8,784 bases of DNA. Origin: Sphingomonadaceae bacterium (lineage in GTDB: Bacteria > Pseudomonadota > Alphaproteobacteria > Sphingomonadales > Sphingomonadaceae). The stretch is taken from contig JACFNY010000043.1 in the NCBI GenBank assembly GCA_019454625.1, forward strand, positions 1 to 8,784, given 5' to 3'. The position numbers and the translations under genes are program-made. Each line of letters begins with the position of its first letter. Position 1 is the first letter of the stretch. Below the pieces are notes generated by a model, which was not told the origin of the DNA, searched no databases, and saw only the letters and a list, made by a program, of their open reading frames with translations. Below, piece by piece: positions 6,662 to 8,784 of the stretch.

Positions 6662-7771
6662 CTACGCCGCGCGGACGCGGGTGAAGGCTTCCTCGAACAC
6701 CGGCTGCATCTTGCCGTCGTAGGCCGCGTATTCACACTTGGCGAGTTCCTCGGCGGTCGGGAAGATCACCGTGTTGTCGCGGTAGTCCGCGGGCATCAGC
6801 GCCTTGGCCGCTTCGTTCGGCGTCGGGAACAGGATGTATTCGGCGATCTTCTTGCCGGCTTCCGCGTCGAGCAGGTAATTGATGAAGGCGTGCGCGTTCA
6901 GCGGGTGCGGCGCCCCCTTGGGGATCGCCAGCGTATCGGAGTTGAGCTGGCTGCCTTCCTTCGGCAGCACGAAGCCGATGTCGTCGTCTTCGGCCATGAT
7001 CTGCGCGATGTCGCCGTTGTATTCGAGCACGAGATCGACTTCGCCCGAAAGCAGCAGGTCCTGGCCGTTGTCCTCGTGGAAGGCCTTGATGAAGGGCTTC
7101 TGCTTGATGAGCATCGCCTCGATCTGCTTCACGAGGTCGGGCGTGATGCCGTTCACCGAATGGCCGAGATACTTGGCGCTGATGCGGAACATGTCGCCCG
7201 CTTCCGACAGTACCGAGATGCGGCCCTTGTACTTGTCCGAATCGAGCAGCCACTTCCAGCTGTCCGGCACGCCGTCCACCTTCGACTTGCGGTAGCCGAT
7301 GCCGAGCGTCAGCCACGTGTAGGGCATCGAGAACTTGCGGCCCGGATCGTAGGCGACGTCCTTGAAAGCGGCGCCGACGTTGGCGAAGTTCGGGATCTTG
7401 GAATGGTCGAGCGGCTCCAGCATGTCCGCCTGCACCATGCGCTCGACGAAGTCGTTGGAGGGGACGATCACGTCGAAGCCGGGGTTGCCCGCGCGCAGCT
7501 TCGCGAACAGCTCGTCGTTGGTGGCGAAGAGGCTCATGTTGACCTCGATGCCCGACGCATCCTTGAAATCGTCGAGTGTGGTTTCGCCGATGTAGGTGTC
7601 CCAGTTGTAGAAGTTGAGCTTGCCCTCTTCGCCGGTGGAGGCCTTGCCGGCTTCCTTCTTCTCGCACCCGGTGAGCGTGCCCGTGAAGGTGATGCCGATG
7701 GCGGCGGCGCCCAATCCCTGAAGAAGCGAGCGTCGGCCGATGCGTTTGCGGATGCTGTCAAAGCTGTTCAT
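6662..7771 (-). CDS. potF: Polyamine ABC transporter periplasmic binding lipoprotein, PotF/PotD-like
   Basis: Captures polyamine in the periplasm and delivers it to the permeases. It is 369 aa (E. coli PotF about 370). The N-terminus has an RKRIGRRSLLQ stretch with a twin-arginine-like motif (R13-R14), a hydrophobic segment to about 33, and a lipobox LTGC ending at C36, so it is probably a lipid-anchored, possibly Tat-exported, protein; E. coli PotF and PotD are soluble. The mature part opens with KLNFYNWDTYIG, the PotD/PotF start. By eye, pocket positions map as W57 and Y60, S105, D193 (E185 of PotF), Y251 and D254 (W244 and D247), D279 (D278) and F315 (Y314). The acidic amine-binding residues are kept while several aromatics change. 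ATG 7771 has GGGAG at about 9 nt and AGGGA closer. It is first in the importer operon, divergent from the LysR gene. Putrescine is the likely ligand given the enzymes; spermidine is possible. Confidence 0.9.
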   Translation of the reverse strand: MNSFDSIRKRIGRRSLLQGLGAAAIGITFTGTLTGCEKKEAGKASTGEEGKLNFYNWDTYIGETTLDDFKDASGIEVNMSLFATNDELFAKLRAGNPGFDVIVPSNDFVERMVQADMLEPLDHSKIPNFANVGAAFKDVAYDPGRKFSMPYTWLTLGIGYRKSKVDGVPDSWKWLLDSDKYKGRISVLSEAGDMFRISAKYLGHSVNGITPDLVKQIEAMLIKQKPFIKAFHEDNGQDLLLSGEVDLVLEYNGDIAQIMAEDDDIGFVLPKEGSQLNSDTLAIPKGAPHPLNAHAFINYLLDAEAGKKIAEYILFPTPNEAAKALMPADYRDNTVIFPTAEELAKCEYAAYDGKMQPVFEEAFTRVRAA

Positions 7772-7842
7772 GGTCCCTGTCTCCCAATCGTCGCCCGCCA
7801 GCGATCATCCCCGGACTTCAACGCTCTGACGGCGCTCAGCGG

Positions 7843-7870
7843 ATGCTAACGCAGCCGTGGATGGCCGCAA
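7843..7870 (-). promoter_or_regulatory. Weak candidate sigma-70-type promoter for the importer operon
   Basis: On the minus strand TTGCGG (7870-7865), a 16-nt spacer and TAGCAT (7848-7843) make a poor but correctly spaced -35/-10 pair facing the binding-protein gene. It would start transcription near 7836, about 65 nt before the ATG, and put the upstream dyad at about -63. Matches are only 3/6 and 4/6, so an activator would be needed; in GC-rich DNA such pairs occur by chance. Confidence 0.22.
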
Positions 7871-7887
7871 GCCCCTCAGTCTCCCGG

Positions 7888-7910
7888 GCGGTATCAAATC
7901 GCGCTACCGC
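7888..7910. promoter_or_regulatory. Candidate LysR-type operator: GCGGTA-N11-TACCGC
   Basis: A perfect 6-bp inverted repeat with an 11-bp spacer lies in the 186-bp region between the divergent LysR gene and the binding-protein gene, centred about 59 bp upstream of the LysR start and 128 bp upstream of the importer start. LysR-type regulators commonly bind an interrupted dyad of this size, usually written T-N11-A, upstream of a divergent target; here the T and A of the arms are spaced 13 apart, so the fit is to the general form. No hairpin-plus-T-run is present, which argues against a terminator. Confidence 0.5.
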
Positions 7911-7957
7911 TGCACGCGCAAATCCATTATGCAATCCGTGAGGTATCGAATAATCCG

Positions 7958-8784
7958 ATGGCTGAGATGAACATCACGTTCCGGCAAATCCGCTATTTCA
8001 TTGCCGTGGCCGAGGCGCGCTCCGTCTCCGGGGGGTCGAGCGCGGTCGGCATCTCGCAGTCGGCGGTGACGGACGCGATCCGCACGCTGGAGGCGGAAAC
8101 GGGCGTGATGCTGTTCCACCGCCACGCCAAGGGCGTGACGCTGACGCGCGAGGGGCATCAGTTCCTGCGCCATGCCCGCTCGATCATCGACGCCATCGCC
8201 GACATGCAGGGCGGGGTGGGGCGCGAGCAGGACCTGACGGCGGGCAGCGTCCGCGTCGGCGTGACGCCGGTCGTCACCGGCTATTTCCTATCGGATCTGC
8301 TCTCCCGCTTCAGGCGTATGTTTCCGCGCATCGAGGTCCAGCTCGTCGAGGAGCGCCGCGACTACATTGAACACTTGATCATCAACGGCGAGCTCGACCT
8401 CGCCGTGCTGATGGTGAGCAACCTCGAGGAGCGCAGCGCCATCGACCACGAGGTGCTGCTCCGCTCCGAGTGTCGCGCGTGGGTGGCGCCCTCGCATCCG
8501 CTCTCCGACGTGGACGGCCTCAGCCTTTCCGACCTCGAGAACGAGCCGGTGATCGCGCTCTCGCTCGACGAGCTCGAAGGGCTGATCGACGGCATCTGGT
8601 CCAAGTTCGACCACCCGCCGCGCGTCGCCTACCGCACCTCGTCGATGGAGGGCGTGCGCAGCCTCGTCGGCACCGGCGCGGGGATCACGCTGCTCCCCGA
8701 TCTCGTCTACCGGCCGTGGAGCCTCGAAGGCGACCGCATCATCGCCAAGCGCACGCGCGAAAGCCTGCCCACGGTGGACATCGG
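7958..8784 (+). CDS. LysR-family transcriptional regulator (3' end cut off by the window)
   Basis: I translated this frame by eye; it runs open from ATG 7958 to the window edge for 275 codons, so the C-terminus (about 20-40 residues for a usual LysR protein) is missing. Residues 8-66 form the winged helix-turn-helix (QIRYFIAVAEA, GISQSAVTDAIRTLE, GVMLFHRHAKGVTLTREG). Residues from about 97 onward are the periplasmic-binding-protein-like effector domain (GSVRVGVTPVVTGYFL, INGELDLAVLM, SLVGTGAGITLLPDLVY). It is transcribed away from the importer gene across a 186-bp region with a candidate operator, so it probably senses putrescine or a product such as 4-aminobutyraldehyde or GABA and controls the locus; the effector is inference. 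A second ATG at 7967 could also serve; 7958 has GAGGT 13 nt upstream, longer than ideal. Unusually, the conserved Ala-Ala of the first recognition helices is Gly26-Ser27, within a run of six G bases. Confidence 0.88.
   Translation, partial: MAEMNITFRQIRYFIAVAEARSVSGGSSAVGISQSAVTDAIRTLEAETGVMLFHRHAKGVTLTREGHQFLRHARSIIDAIADMQGGVGREQDLTAGSVRVGVTPVVTGYFLSDLLSRFRRMFPRIEVQLVEERRDYIEHLIINGELDLAVLMVSNLEERSAIDHEVLLRSECRAWVAPSHPLSDVDGLSLSDLENEPVIALSLDELEGLIDGIWSKFDHPPRVAYRTSSMEGVRSLVGTGAGITLLPDLVYRPWSLEGDRIIAKRTRESLPTVDI

Noticed and set aside
5723..7849. A 708-codon plus-strand open frame opposite the binding protein and permease 1
   Set aside because: It is exactly antisense to genes with clear family motifs, its product is Arg/Glu/Asp/Val-rich low-complexity text with no recognisable domain, and GC-rich codon bias readily suppresses stops on the opposite strand.
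7904..8173. An 89-codon minus-strand frame over the LysR start
   Set aside because: It is antisense to the winged-helix region of a clear LysR gene and shows no domain of its own.
1..8784. Mobile elements, CRISPR arrays, tRNA/rRNA, riboswitches, defence or toxin genes
   Set aside because: I saw no transposase or integrase frame, no spaced direct repeats, no tRNA- or rRNA-like segments, and no long structured leader; the genes form one coherent polyamine catabolic locus.

Overview
The window is a GC-rich chromosomal segment with the compact, strongly GC3-biased genes and long antisense shadow frames typical of a high-GC proteobacterium. The proteins look most like alphaproteobacterial or pseudomonad polyamine-utilisation proteins, but the genus cannot be fixed from the sequence alone. 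Nothing suggests recent transfer: there is no IS element, tRNA, rRNA, integrase or CRISPR array. No stretch longer than 300 bases lacks a gene; the two real gaps are 161 bp and 186 bp.

Reading the minus strand from right to left there are seven genes. Four form a polyamine ABC importer: a periplasmic lipoprotein binding protein (7771-6662, PotF-like), permease 1 (6622-5720, PotH-like), permease 2 (5723-4875, PotI-like) and an ATPase (4870-3746, PotG/PotA-like). After a 161-bp gap with two short palindromes come three catabolic genes: 4-aminobutyraldehyde dehydrogenase (3584-2136, PatD-like), a class I glutamine amidotransferase-type gamma-glutamyl hydrolase (2133-1393, PuuD/SpuA-like) and a putrescine:pyruvate aminotransferase (1396-14, SpuC-like). 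Two junctions are 4-bp ATGA overlaps and two others have gaps of 2-4 nt, so each block is translationally packed.

On the plus strand, divergent from the binding-protein gene, is a LysR-type regulator (7958 to the window edge, incomplete). Its 186-bp shared intergenic region holds a perfect 6-bp inverted repeat, GCGGTA-N11-TACCGC, at about the distance expected for a LysR-type recognition site acting on the importer promoter.

Inferred logic: putrescine (or a related diamine) is imported, transaminated with pyruvate to 4-aminobutyraldehyde and alanine, and oxidised to GABA. The hydrolase belongs to the alternative gamma-glutamylated (Puu) route, but no gamma-glutamylputrescine synthetase or oxidase lies in the window. 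This looks like a well-organised putrescine uptake and degradation locus rather than a new class of system. The less ordinary points are the candidate operators, the orphan hydrolase with its duplicated active-site WHPE motif, the divergent ligand pocket of the binding protein and the duplicated ribosome-binding sequence before permease 1.
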